From: G963677325 sp963677325
GTDB lineage: Bacteria; Bacteroidota; Bacteroidia; Bacteroidales; Prolixibacteraceae
Assembly (NCBI GenBank): GCA_963677325.2
Contig: CAXXGM010000007.1
Coordinates: 434,001 to 498,000, forward strand
Length of the DNA stretch: 64,000 bases
Direction: 5' to 3'
Shown here: one piece after another, positions 17,399 through 24,505 of the stretch
Position numbering within the stretch: the first letter of the stretch is position 1
How the letters are laid out: every line of letters begins with the position of its first letter
Position numbers and translations under genes: made by a program
The notes under the pieces: model-generated
Databases searched by the model: none
Seen by the model: only the letters and a program-made list of their open reading frames with translations
Told to the model about the DNA's origin: nothing

Positions 17399-18226
17399 TT
17401 ATTTAGCTATCATGGCTTCCCATTCATAAATTTTATCCTGAGCATTACGTGCATCTGAAGCATCAGGTACAAGAAGCACGTATTTTTTCATATTCAAAAT
17501 AGCCATGTCAAATAAACGTTCTCCAGCATACAACAAAGACATATTATAATAAGCTTCAGGGTACGCGATTGGATTCACTTCAACAACCTTTTTATAGACT
17601 CCTGCAGCTTTTATATATTCCTTCGCCTGAGAGAAAAGATTAGCCTGAACAATGTATTTTCTCTGTTCTTCTGATAATGAAGGTTTTGGATTTGCATTGC
17701 GATATTGCTCAACCAATGGCATGAAGCCTTTTAATTGGTATTCGGCATTCTTCACATTAAACTTATGTTGTAAACTATACAGAATATCACATAAATCTTT
17801 GGCCTTTTCAAGGCTGATATGGTCAAATTTAAAACGGAAGTTATTCTTCAATTGAAGGTAGTAAAATACCCTCATTTCTTGACTTTTGTTTAAATATTGT
17901 TCCTTATTAACTGACAAACCAGAATCAAAATCATCAAAGTTGATAACTATTTTATCAGTTTTATTTGATAGGATACAGATATTATCATTATTTATCTCAA
18001 CATTTTTATAAGATACAGTTTGGTCGTTTGATAATATCCAACATGACTTGAGTAACCGATAAAGTGTTTCCTTATCTTTATCAAATGTTAAATCAAAACT
18101 TATAACTTTAGGCTGATAATTGGTCCAAGGAATTGAAGTATTATGCGAATCTTCCTTTATTTGAGCATAACATGCTATTGCATAAGAAAACAAGATAGTC
18201 GACAATAAATACTGAATATATTTCAT
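17399..18226 (-). CDS. secreted TPR protein, paralogue D of six
   Basis: A 275-residue protein with a signal peptide (MKYIQYLLSTILFSYAIACYAQ). The N-terminal domain is Asn/Asp/Lys-rich (KNVEINNDNICILSNKTDK, VINFDDFDSG) and ends in the helix LEKAKDLCDILYSLQHK. The C-terminal module is LSEEQRKYIVQANL ... AAGVYKKVVEVNPIAYP ... MAILNMKKYVLLVPDASDARNAQDKIYEWE. Lower GC than its neighbours. A 223-base gap with an 11-nt-period repeat separates it from paralogue C upstream, so the cluster may have two transcription units. Confidence 0.82.
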   Translation of the reverse strand: MKYIQYLLSTILFSYAIACYAQIKEDSHNTSIPWTNYQPKVISFDLTFDKDKETLYRLLKSCWILSNDQTVSYKNVEINNDNICILSNKTDKIVINFDDFDSGLSVNKEQYLNKSQEMRVFYYLQLKNNFRFKFDHISLEKAKDLCDILYSLQHKFNVKNAEYQLKGFMPLVEQYRNANPKPSLSEEQRKYIVQANLFSQAKEYIKAAGVYKKVVEVNPIAYPEAYYNMSLLYAGERLFDMAILNMKKYVLLVPDASDARNAQDKIYEWEAMIAK

Positions 18227-18320
18227 AATATTATTAATTAAAATCTATTTTCCTTAATCTTCTGTTTACCTCTTCACCTAAAGTGCATATTTATTCACTA
18301 ATCACCAGTCTATATCTGCT

Positions 18321-18361
18321 CTATGTTTGGTCCGTATTTGGTTCGCTTCCGGTTCGTAATT
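18321..18361. repeat. short 11-nt-period array (ggttcgt type)
   Basis: Three GGTYCGY cores at 18329, 18340 and 18351, exactly 11 nt apart, in the gap between TPR paralogues C and D. Same core and spacing as the arrays at 5.5, 30.4, 38.8 and 46.9 kb, but only one half-array is present. Confidence 0.5.
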
Positions 18362-18449
18362 GAAAAAGAAAGAAATTTAAAGAAGTTTGCATAATTATTG
18401 ATTATATTTTGCATAATTATACGCTTTGTCTCCATTTAGTAATTAATTG

Positions 18450-19247
18450 TTATTTACCCAACTCTCCTTCCCATTCATAAATTTTATCCCGGGCACTGCG
18501 GGAGTCTGAAGCCTCAGGCTCGAGAAGAAGGTACTTCTTCATATAGAAGATAGCGGCATCAAAATTGTTTACCTGTGCCGAAAGCAAGGCTAAATTGGAA
18601 TAAGCACCCGGATACGCAGTCGGATCTATTTCAACTGCTTTTTTATACAATTCGATGGCTTTCCCGTACATTTTTTGTTGATTATTTGAATTAGCCTGTA
18701 CGATAAATTTTCTTTGCTCTTCCGAAACTGGCGGTTTCACTTTCATTTCCCGATACTTTGCGGCTATCGGTTCAAAGAGATTAAGCTGAGTCTCATAACG
18801 CTTTTTTTGGGTCTGATTTTGTATAAAGATTAGATTTTGTCTCAACTCCTCCAATTTATTAAAATTACTTTTGACCCACCCATTGGTGATAAATTCATAT
18901 TTATCGAGCACCAGTACGATTTTGGTTTTTCTATAATTTGCAGATGGGATGGAATCATCGAGGAAGTCTGTAAAATAAATGGCCGAATTTTGCTTGTCAA
19001 TTTTGAATTCAATCCTGTCATCCATTACCGCCAGATCTTTCGGGGTGCCGCTTAACTGATTTCGTTTATCGTAAATCTCAACTTTATCATTTAATATTTT
19101 GGCTATGTCCGCTTTTACTTCCCCTATTTTTTTATTGGCCTGAGTTAGCGGAGTGCTGCCGGCATTCAAACTTTTTTTGGATTGTGCAAGTGCATTAAAT
19201 GTCAAAAGCACCAAAGTCAATAAGGTCAGTGATCGAAGGATTTTCAT
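18450..19247 (-). CDS. secreted TPR protein, paralogue C of six
   Basis: A 265-residue protein with a signal peptide (MKILRSLTLLTLVLLTFNALAQ). The N-terminal domain has short beta strands (DLAVMDDRIEFKIDKQNSAI, YFTDFLDDSIP) and a closing helix (KLEELRQNLIFIQNQ), resembling a PH-like layout. The same part is close to paralogue A. The C-terminal module (SEEQRKFIVQANS, AIELYKKAVEIDPTAYP, FDAAIFYMKKYLLLEPEASD, SARDKIYEWE) is close to paralogue E. The mosaic relation A/C at one end and C/E at the other suggests recombination among the copies. Confidence 0.83.
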   Translation of the reverse strand: MKILRSLTLLTLVLLTFNALAQSKKSLNAGSTPLTQANKKIGEVKADIAKILNDKVEIYDKRNQLSGTPKDLAVMDDRIEFKIDKQNSAIYFTDFLDDSIPSANYRKTKIVLVLDKYEFITNGWVKSNFNKLEELRQNLIFIQNQTQKKRYETQLNLFEPIAAKYREMKVKPPVSEEQRKFIVQANSNNQQKMYGKAIELYKKAVEIDPTAYPGAYSNLALLSAQVNNFDAAIFYMKKYLLLEPEASDSRSARDKIYEWEGELGK

Positions 19248-19276
19248 AGGTTTAATTTATATTTATTTTTTACTTT

Positions 19277-20074
19277 TCATTTAGCCATCATGGCCTCCCA
19301 CTCATAGATCTTATCCTGGGCGCTGCGCGCATCCGGAGCATCGGGTACCAGTTTCAGGTACTTTTTCATGCGATTAATAGCCTCATCATATCGACCAACC
19401 ATAACAAAAAGCAAGGCCTGATTATTGTACACCATGGGATTAGTGGGATCAAGCAGAATTGCTTTTTCGTAAAATTCGATGGCTTGATTATAATTCTTTG
19501 ATTGAGTCATCGCGTTGGCCTGTACTATAAACCTTCGTTCGTCTTCCGATATTGGAGGTTTTTCTTTTAGCGCCCGGTATTTAGCTGCGATCAAGTCAAA
19601 ATCTTCAGCATCTTTCAAATTAACAAAATGTTGCATGTTTTGAAAATAGACCAGATCATCAGCGAATCTTTTAGCAAATTCTAAGTCCCGGATTCTCCAG
19701 TAAAGTGTCAAATCAGGCAATACCATTTCGTATACTTTCCCGAGGTACGAATATTCCAAAATTTCAATCTTTTGTTTGGTAGTATATAGAAACAGGTATT
19801 TATCCAATTTTTTTGTGACATTAAACGAGACCCCATTTTTCGTGATAACCACCTCTTTATCTTCGGGTATATATTGAGTCTTTAGCGATTTGCCTAAATT
19901 TACACTGTAAACCTTACCTAACATCTCGGAGAATTCCTTTTTGACTGAGTCCAGTTTTTCAAGGGTGTTGTATCTGAGCGTTCCGCTATACACCGGAGTG
20001 ATTTTTTGAGCTGTTGCCGGGACAGTTATGGAAACCAATAATGCGCAGATGATTGAATAGATATTTTTCTTCAT
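19277..20074 (-). CDS. secreted TPR protein, paralogue B of six
   Basis: A 265-residue protein with a signal peptide (MKKNIYSIICALLVSITVPATAQ). N-terminal domain with beta strands (EVVITKNGVSFNVTKKLDKY, IEILEYSYLG) and a final helix (LEFAKRFADDLVYFQNM). C-terminal module: SEDERRFIVQANAMTQ, then TPR helices (YNQAIEFYEKAILLDPTNP, YDEAINRMKKYLKLVPDAPD) and ARSAQDKIYEWEAMMAK. It follows paralogue A by 73 bases and precedes C by 29. Function unknown; probably periplasmic or outer-membrane associated. Confidence 0.82.
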   Translation of the reverse strand: MKKNIYSIICALLVSITVPATAQKITPVYSGTLRYNTLEKLDSVKKEFSEMLGKVYSVNLGKSLKTQYIPEDKEVVITKNGVSFNVTKKLDKYLFLYTTKQKIEILEYSYLGKVYEMVLPDLTLYWRIRDLEFAKRFADDLVYFQNMQHFVNLKDAEDFDLIAAKYRALKEKPPISEDERRFIVQANAMTQSKNYNQAIEFYEKAILLDPTNPMVYNNQALLFVMVGRYDEAINRMKKYLKLVPDAPDARSAQDKIYEWEAMMAK

Positions 20075-20147
20075 AATCTTTTAGTCTAAAAACGTTTCAA
20101 TTCTCCTGGATAAACTGTTCCCGGTTTCACTGTTTACCGTTCTCCGT

Positions 20148-20966
20148 TTACTTACTTATCATCGCCTCCCATTCATAAATTTTATCCTGGGCGCTTCTGG
20201 CATCTGAAGCTTCCGGTTCGAGTAGCAGGTACCATTTCATATAGGTTATTGCTGCTTTAAAATCATTTACCTGCGCACTAAGCAAAGCTAAATTTGAATA
20301 ACCAGCCGGATAGGCTACCGCATCCGTGTCAATGACCTTTCTATAAAGCTCTATCGCTTTACTGTAATTTTTCTGTTGACTGAATAAATTGGCCTGAACG
20401 ATAAATTTTCTCAGTTCTTCCGATAGGGGAGGTTTGACGCTCAAGGCACGATACTCTTTTATCTTTTGTAAAAACGCGGCCATGTTAGCCTCTTCCTTCT
20501 TAATTTTAAAATCTTTCTGAATAATGATCAGATTTTGCCTTAATTCAACAAGCCTCTTGTAATTGTTATTAAAACCTCCGGATATCAAATCGAAATTCAG
20601 CAGAGATAAAATTGATTTATTCTTCTTAAAATAGACAGCTGGAATGGGGTCACCGGCCAGGTCGGTAAAATAAATAGCAGTATTCTGATCTTTGATTTTG
20701 AATTCAATCCGATCGTCCAAAACCTTTATGTCCTGAGGAGAATCTCTCAATTGAGTTTTTTTGTCGAAAACCTCTATTTTTTCCTTTAGAATATCAGCAA
20801 TGGTGGCCTTCACCTGAACAATATCCTGTTCCGGTTGAGATTTTGGATCAATTATGACTGAACTGTTTTTGTCATTGATTACATTTCCTAAAGGTCTGGA
20901 CTGCCCAAATGCAGCAAATGTGCAAAATGCGAGGGTCAATGCTGTTATTAATCGGATGGTTTTCAT
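20148..20966 (-). CDS. secreted TPR protein, paralogue A of six (first in cluster)
   Basis: A 272-residue protein with a signal peptide (MKTIRLITALTLAFCTFAAFGQ). The N-terminal domain (DIKVLDDRIEFKIKDQNTAI, YFTDLAGDPIP, closing helix RLVELRQNLIIIQKD) is the sister of that in paralogue C. The C-terminal module is LSEELRKFIVQANL, YSKAIELYRKVIDTDAVAYP, FKAAITYMKWYLLLEPEASD, ARSAQDKIYEWEAMISK. It is the most upstream gene, so the cluster's promoter should lie in 20967-21300, where I find no convincing -33/-7 pair. Confidence 0.83.
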   Translation of the reverse strand: MKTIRLITALTLAFCTFAAFGQSRPLGNVINDKNSSVIIDPKSQPEQDIVQVKATIADILKEKIEVFDKKTQLRDSPQDIKVLDDRIEFKIKDQNTAIYFTDLAGDPIPAVYFKKNKSILSLLNFDLISGGFNNNYKRLVELRQNLIIIQKDFKIKKEEANMAAFLQKIKEYRALSVKPPLSEELRKFIVQANLFSQQKNYSKAIELYRKVIDTDAVAYPAGYSNLALLSAQVNDFKAAITYMKWYLLLEPEASDARSAQDKIYEWEAMISK

Positions 20967-21310
20967 GGCAAAATGTTGTATTAGCTTTTACAATTCGGTT
21001 ATTGATAATTTATTAGTGACAGCTACCCTTATCCAATAAACATTGGGCATACTGTTCCGAAAATAAATTCAACTAAAATATAAATTATTTCCTTAGAGTG
21101 GACAATTTATTTTAGTTTCTATGAATTAATCTATTCATTCTCAGTCCTTCGTTCTGTAAATTGAATCCATATGATATATAGAAAGTTAATTGATGTAATT
21201 CAACCTGTTTTTGAAACATTTTAATTCTGTTTGTTCCGATTGCTGAATTGGAATAAACCTTCGGCCGAAGCCTGACCTCAACGGGATTGGCTCGTACTAT
21301 CTGTATCCCA

Positions 21311-21412
21311 TCTGTGCACTTTCTGTGCTATTTCAGCACAGAAACTGCACAGAAACTGCACAGAAACTGCACAGAAACTGCACAGAAACTGCACAGTAAG
21401 TGCACAGTGAAA
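21311..21412. repeat. 11-nt tandem array (gcacagaaact)
   Basis: In the 493-base gap 20967-21459. Seven GCACAG cores at 21336, 21347, 21358, 21369, 21380, 21391 and 21402, each exactly 11 nt apart; the first five units are near identical GCACAGAAACT. Two inverted units (TCTGTGCACTT, TCTGTGCTATT) at 21311-21332 precede them, also 11 nt apart, so the array can fold on itself. Rest of the gap: nothing seen. Confidence 0.8.
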
Positions 21413-21459
21413 CCAGCTTTGATATCTTCTTTGTAGTTTAAGGAACTATCTTCTTAAAT

Positions 21460-22314
21460 TTAGTTAGCTGCTTTTTTGAAAGTCCTGTGGATTGATTTCA
21501 GCAATCCCTGAGGGGTCCATTCCGGCACGATCATCCTGCGGACAGTTTGCAAAGGGAAAGCCGAATCGCGTGGTGTTGCGAGCGAAAAAGAAAGTTTAAA
21601 ATATTTATTTAACTCTTCGGCCCCTTTGTGGTTATATATCCCATCCGGGTAAGCCCAGTATTCTATTGGACTGTTCACGATTTTCTCCAGCTTTTTTTTC
21701 GGGTCTGTTACCTCTTTTCGCCAGTCGGATTCATCTTTATATTTGGTCACCATCACATGATCCCAACTATGCAGCCCAACGCAATGGCCGGCTTTTGACA
21801 GCTGTGCAATCTGTTCGGTGGTCATGTAATTCTTCTTGTTGTAGGTGATGGTCATGATGAAGAAAACTCCTCTGAATCCATACTTCTCCATCACCGGAGC
21901 TGCAATCATAAAATGCTCAATTCTTGAATCATCAAATGTGATCATCACCGGCTTTTGAGGCAAAGCCTTATTATAAACGAGATAGTCATACAGCTGAGCT
22001 GGCAGAATAGAGTGATAACCGCTATCAGCCAGTATTTTCATGTCAGCTTCAAATGTTGCGGGAGTCACCTCATATTCGCTTTTCCGGTCCGTGCCTATAC
22101 GATGGTAGCAAAGGACCGGTATTTCCGGCTTGGCAAGAATTTTGTCCGGAGTATTAGGTATCGGTTTTACCTCCGCGGTGTCCTTTACTGCAACCGGGTT
22201 GGTTGTCGCGTCCAATTTTGAGGTTCGTTGGTGTTGTTTGGGTGGATTACAACTTACAACAGTTGATCCCAGGAATATCGGAATTAAAAGAAAAAATATT
22301 GTTTTCGTTTTCAT
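21460..22314 (-). CDS. polysaccharide deacetylase family lipoprotein
   Basis: A 284-residue NodB-domain protein. The signal peptide ends in a lipobox (STVVSC), so the protein is probably an outer-membrane or periplasmic lipoprotein. The NodB motifs are present: MITFDDSR (metal Asp pair), HSWDH (the H-x-x-x-H metal site, His-Ser-Trp-Asp-His), and a C-terminal WAYPDGIYN corresponding to the RxPYG-like motif. The reaction is removal of N- or O-acetyl groups from glycans such as peptidoglycan or exopolysaccharide; the substrate is unknown. It is alone in its strand run with a gap on each side. Confidence 0.87.
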   Translation of the reverse strand: MKTKTIFFLLIPIFLGSTVVSCNPPKQHQRTSKLDATTNPVAVKDTAEVKPIPNTPDKILAKPEIPVLCYHRIGTDRKSEYEVTPATFEADMKILADSGYHSILPAQLYDYLVYNKALPQKPVMITFDDSRIEHFMIAAPVMEKYGFRGVFFIMTITYNKKNYMTTEQIAQLSKAGHCVGLHSWDHVMVTKYKDESDWRKEVTDPKKKLEKIVNSPIEYWAYPDGIYNHKGAEELNKYFKLSFSLATPRDSAFPLQTVRRMIVPEWTPQGLLKSIHRTFKKAAN

Positions 22315-22702
22315 ATAAAGTGCTCTTCAATAAATCATTGTGTTTGCAAAAGAAGCCTTGTTCGTTTCTACAATAGTAAATAAAAAATCAGCTTGTTAAA
22401 GTCAAAACGACGAAGAATTGTTATATATATTTCACAAAACAGGAAATTGATTTCTGAGGCATTTTTTTAATTCAAACTTCTCTGTTAAACCAGGTTCTCG
22501 CCTTAACCGACAATTATTCACAGCACTTGAATTTAATTCTCTTCCTGTTTTAAGCTAATCCGGCTTGATTTTTGTATCTTGTATTTGCTAATTAATTGTT
22601 CTTTAACGGTCTGATGGAACCTGCCTGATAATCACAAACTCGTATGAGTAAATGTAGAATGGTTCGTTTCATTAAACCAAAAGTTCAGGAAGGAGAAATT
22701 TT
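22315..22702. other. 388-base intergenic region
   Basis: Divergent gap between the deacetylase and the Mth938-like gene. AT-rich, no open frame, no hairpin and no exact TAnnTTTG element on either strand that I can find. It should hold both promoters. Confidence 0.4.
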
Positions 22703-23047
22703 ATGATAGTAAAAGATCTTTCATTTGGCACCATCAATATTGATGGGGAGACTTACAGAAAGGATGTGATCATCGATAATGGTTCGGTAAAAAAAAGGGA
22801 AAAGGAAGCATCTAAAAAATACGCTGACCGGTACGGTCATACTCCGTTATCATCCGATGAGAACATTCCATGGAACTGCAGGCGTCTTGTTGTCGGGACA
22901 GGGCAAAGTTCAGCTCTGCCCGTTATGGAAGAAGTCCGTAATGTGGCGGCTCGGAAAGGTGTCGAGCTGAAGATTATGAGCACCCCGGAAGCTGTTAAGC
23001 ATCTCAATGATCCGGATACCAATTTTGTTCTTCATTTAACCTGTTGA
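22703..23047 (+). CDS. Mth938-like domain protein (DUF498/NDUFAF3 family)
   Basis: A 114-residue cytoplasmic protein of the Mth938/NDUFAF3 superfamily, small alpha/beta proteins of unknown bacterial role. Typical parts are the N-terminal LSFGTINIDGETYRKDVII, the central CRRLVVGTGQSSALPVMEEV with the Gly-rich turn, and VELKIMSTPEAVKHLND. Length fits the family. It is followed after 37 bases by a small gene on the same strand; the functional link is unknown. Confidence 0.85.
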   Translation: MIVKDLSFGTINIDGETYRKDVIIDNGSVKKREKEASKKYADRYGHTPLSSDENIPWNCRRLVVGTGQSSALPVMEEVRNVAARKGVELKIMSTPEAVKHLNDPDTNFVLHLTC

Positions 23048-23084
23048 AAGTTATAAATTTCAGCATTAAGCCTTCAGACCCGGC

Positions 23085-23327
23085 ATGGAATTAACTCCAA
23101 TAAATGTAGAATCTTATTCCGGATATAAAACGGATGAATACCCGAAATGCTTTTATCTGAATTATACAAGATATGATATTCAGGAGATCACCGACCGCTG
23201 GTATCAGGCTGAATCAAATCCTGATTGGCCGGTTTCGGATTATTTCAAAATCATTACGATTGCGGGCAATCAATACTTAATCAAACATGATCTTGAAAGA
23301 GATGAATGGTTTTTGGTTATTGATTAA
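23085..23327 (+). CDS. 80-aa hypothetical protein
   Basis: An acidic, aromatic-rich 80-residue protein (MELTPINVESYSGYKTDEYP ... RDEWFLVID) without signal peptide or membrane helix. I do not recognise a family. The alternation of strands (QYLIKHDLERDEWFLVID at the end) suggests a small beta-rich domain. It probably shares a transcript with the Mth938-like gene. A heptamer array starts 3 bases after the stop codon and may act as its 3' end. Confidence 0.7.
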   Translation: MELTPINVESYSGYKTDEYPKCFYLNYTRYDIQEITDRWYQAESNPDWPVSDYFKIITIAGNQYLIKHDLERDEWFLVID

Positions 23328-23329
23328 TA

Positions 23330-23413
23330 GGCTGTAAGCTGTAGGCTGAAGACTGAAGGCTACAGACTTCAGTCTTCGGCCTAAAGCCTGCAGTCTAAAG
23401 CCTAAAGTCAACT
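23330..23413. repeat. heptamer array with inverted halves
   Basis: Twelve consecutive 7-nt units fill the gap between two convergent genes: first GGCTGTA/GGCTGAA/GACTGAA types (23330-23364), then GACTTCA/GCCTAAA/GTCTAAA types (23365-23413), which are the complements. The array can form one long imperfect hairpin and may work as a bidirectional terminator. Confidence 0.75.
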
Positions 23414-23418
23414 GATGG

Positions 23419-24489
23419 TTATCTCTTTAACAGATTGTTTTTTTTTGTTGTAAATGAGTCTATTTCGTTATTGTTTCCCAACAGCGTGATGTCAATGTCA
23501 AAATTCCTGATTTCACCTGGTTCCAGGTATTGGATGTTTTTTTTATTTTCAGGATCTAACCGGCCTCCGACAAAACAATTGCACGGCTCCATTCCCATGA
23601 CATACTCTCCTTCGCCCATTTGTTTCCACTGAGTGAAATTGAATAGCTGATTTTTATTGAAAGAGAGAGCTACTCCAATTTCAAGCTTCTTATTGATCAA
23701 AGCTGCACGGGTTTCACCATCATTATCCGAAGCAAGATCATGATAGAAAACCTGTTCAGCAAAACCGGGAGTAGGTTGCTGGCACTGATTGTATGAAGCT
23801 TCACCCTTAGCCGCTTCCTGATCTTTGGGTTTTAGTTTCAGGGTGGGGGTCACCAGCAGGGAATCCTTATCAAGTAAGGGATATCCCAAGTTAAAATGGA
23901 ATAAAAGCATGAGCGGTTCCCGGTTGAATCCTAAATTTTCAACGGTGTTTTGGATGGTTATTTTATTTTCTCCGTATTTACAGATAATTTTCCTTCCGAG
24001 TCTTAAATTTTCTCCAAAAACCCGGGCTTCACGTATTTTCCCGCTGATGGTTAACACCGGGACATCGTCAATCCATTCTGTGGAGGCACATATTTCCTCT
24101 GCGGGAGTATTGGATATCCGGCCATGCAAGCCAAACGATTCACCATTTTCTTCACAAGGGCCTCCAACATTACGCAAACCACAGGTAGTGAAAAACCCGG
24201 AATGAAAACTACGCAAAAAGCCGATGCCATTCTGATCATAGTATTGCGGAGCTACAATGCCGGTTTTGCTGATATAGCTGCAATTATACCCTTTGAATGA
24301 TAATCCGGCGATGTCAAGGCACCTGTCAGCGAGAATTGTAAATACAAGCCCCGAACCGTTGTTGACGTCGAAAGCTCTTACTCCGTCAGCTTTTCCACCC
24401 ACAAGCGTATATTCCTTAATTCCAAATAGCTGGCTGAAGTCTCCTACATATTTGAGCATCTGCCTTTTGTTTAAATTAGTTGTAGTCAT
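23419..24489 (-). CDS. DUF4432 family protein (aldose 1-epimerase-like)
   Basis: Start taken at MTTTNLNKRQM (24489); a longer frame overlaps the upstream mannosidase stop. The 356-residue protein has the DUF4432 signature: GLVFTILADRCLDIAGLSFKG near the N-terminus, GFLRSFHSGFFTTCGLRNVG, ESFGLHGRISNTPAEE and the closing YVMGMEPCNCFVGGR. DUF4432 proteins share the galactose-mutarotase fold and are thought to isomerise or epimerise sugars. It follows the GH38 alpha-mannosidase by 16 bases, so both probably act on the same mannose-containing sugar. No signal peptide, so it is cytoplasmic. Confidence 0.86.
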   Translation of the reverse strand: MTTTNLNKRQMLKYVGDFSQLFGIKEYTLVGGKADGVRAFDVNNGSGLVFTILADRCLDIAGLSFKGYNCSYISKTGIVAPQYYDQNGIGFLRSFHSGFFTTCGLRNVGGPCEENGESFGLHGRISNTPAEEICASTEWIDDVPVLTISGKIREARVFGENLRLGRKIICKYGENKITIQNTVENLGFNREPLMLLFHFNLGYPLLDKDSLLVTPTLKLKPKDQEAAKGEASYNQCQQPTPGFAEQVFYHDLASDNDGETRAALINKKLEIGVALSFNKNQLFNFTQWKQMGEGEYVMGMEPCNCFVGGRLDPENKKNIQYLEPGEIRNFDIDITLLGNNNEIDSFTTKKNNLLKR

Positions 24490-24505
24490 AATTAAATTTC
24501 TTGTT

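Noticed and set aside
21311..21412. Regular repeats that could suggest a CRISPR array
   Set aside because: The unit is 11 nt with no spacers and no cas genes nearby; it is a tandem array.
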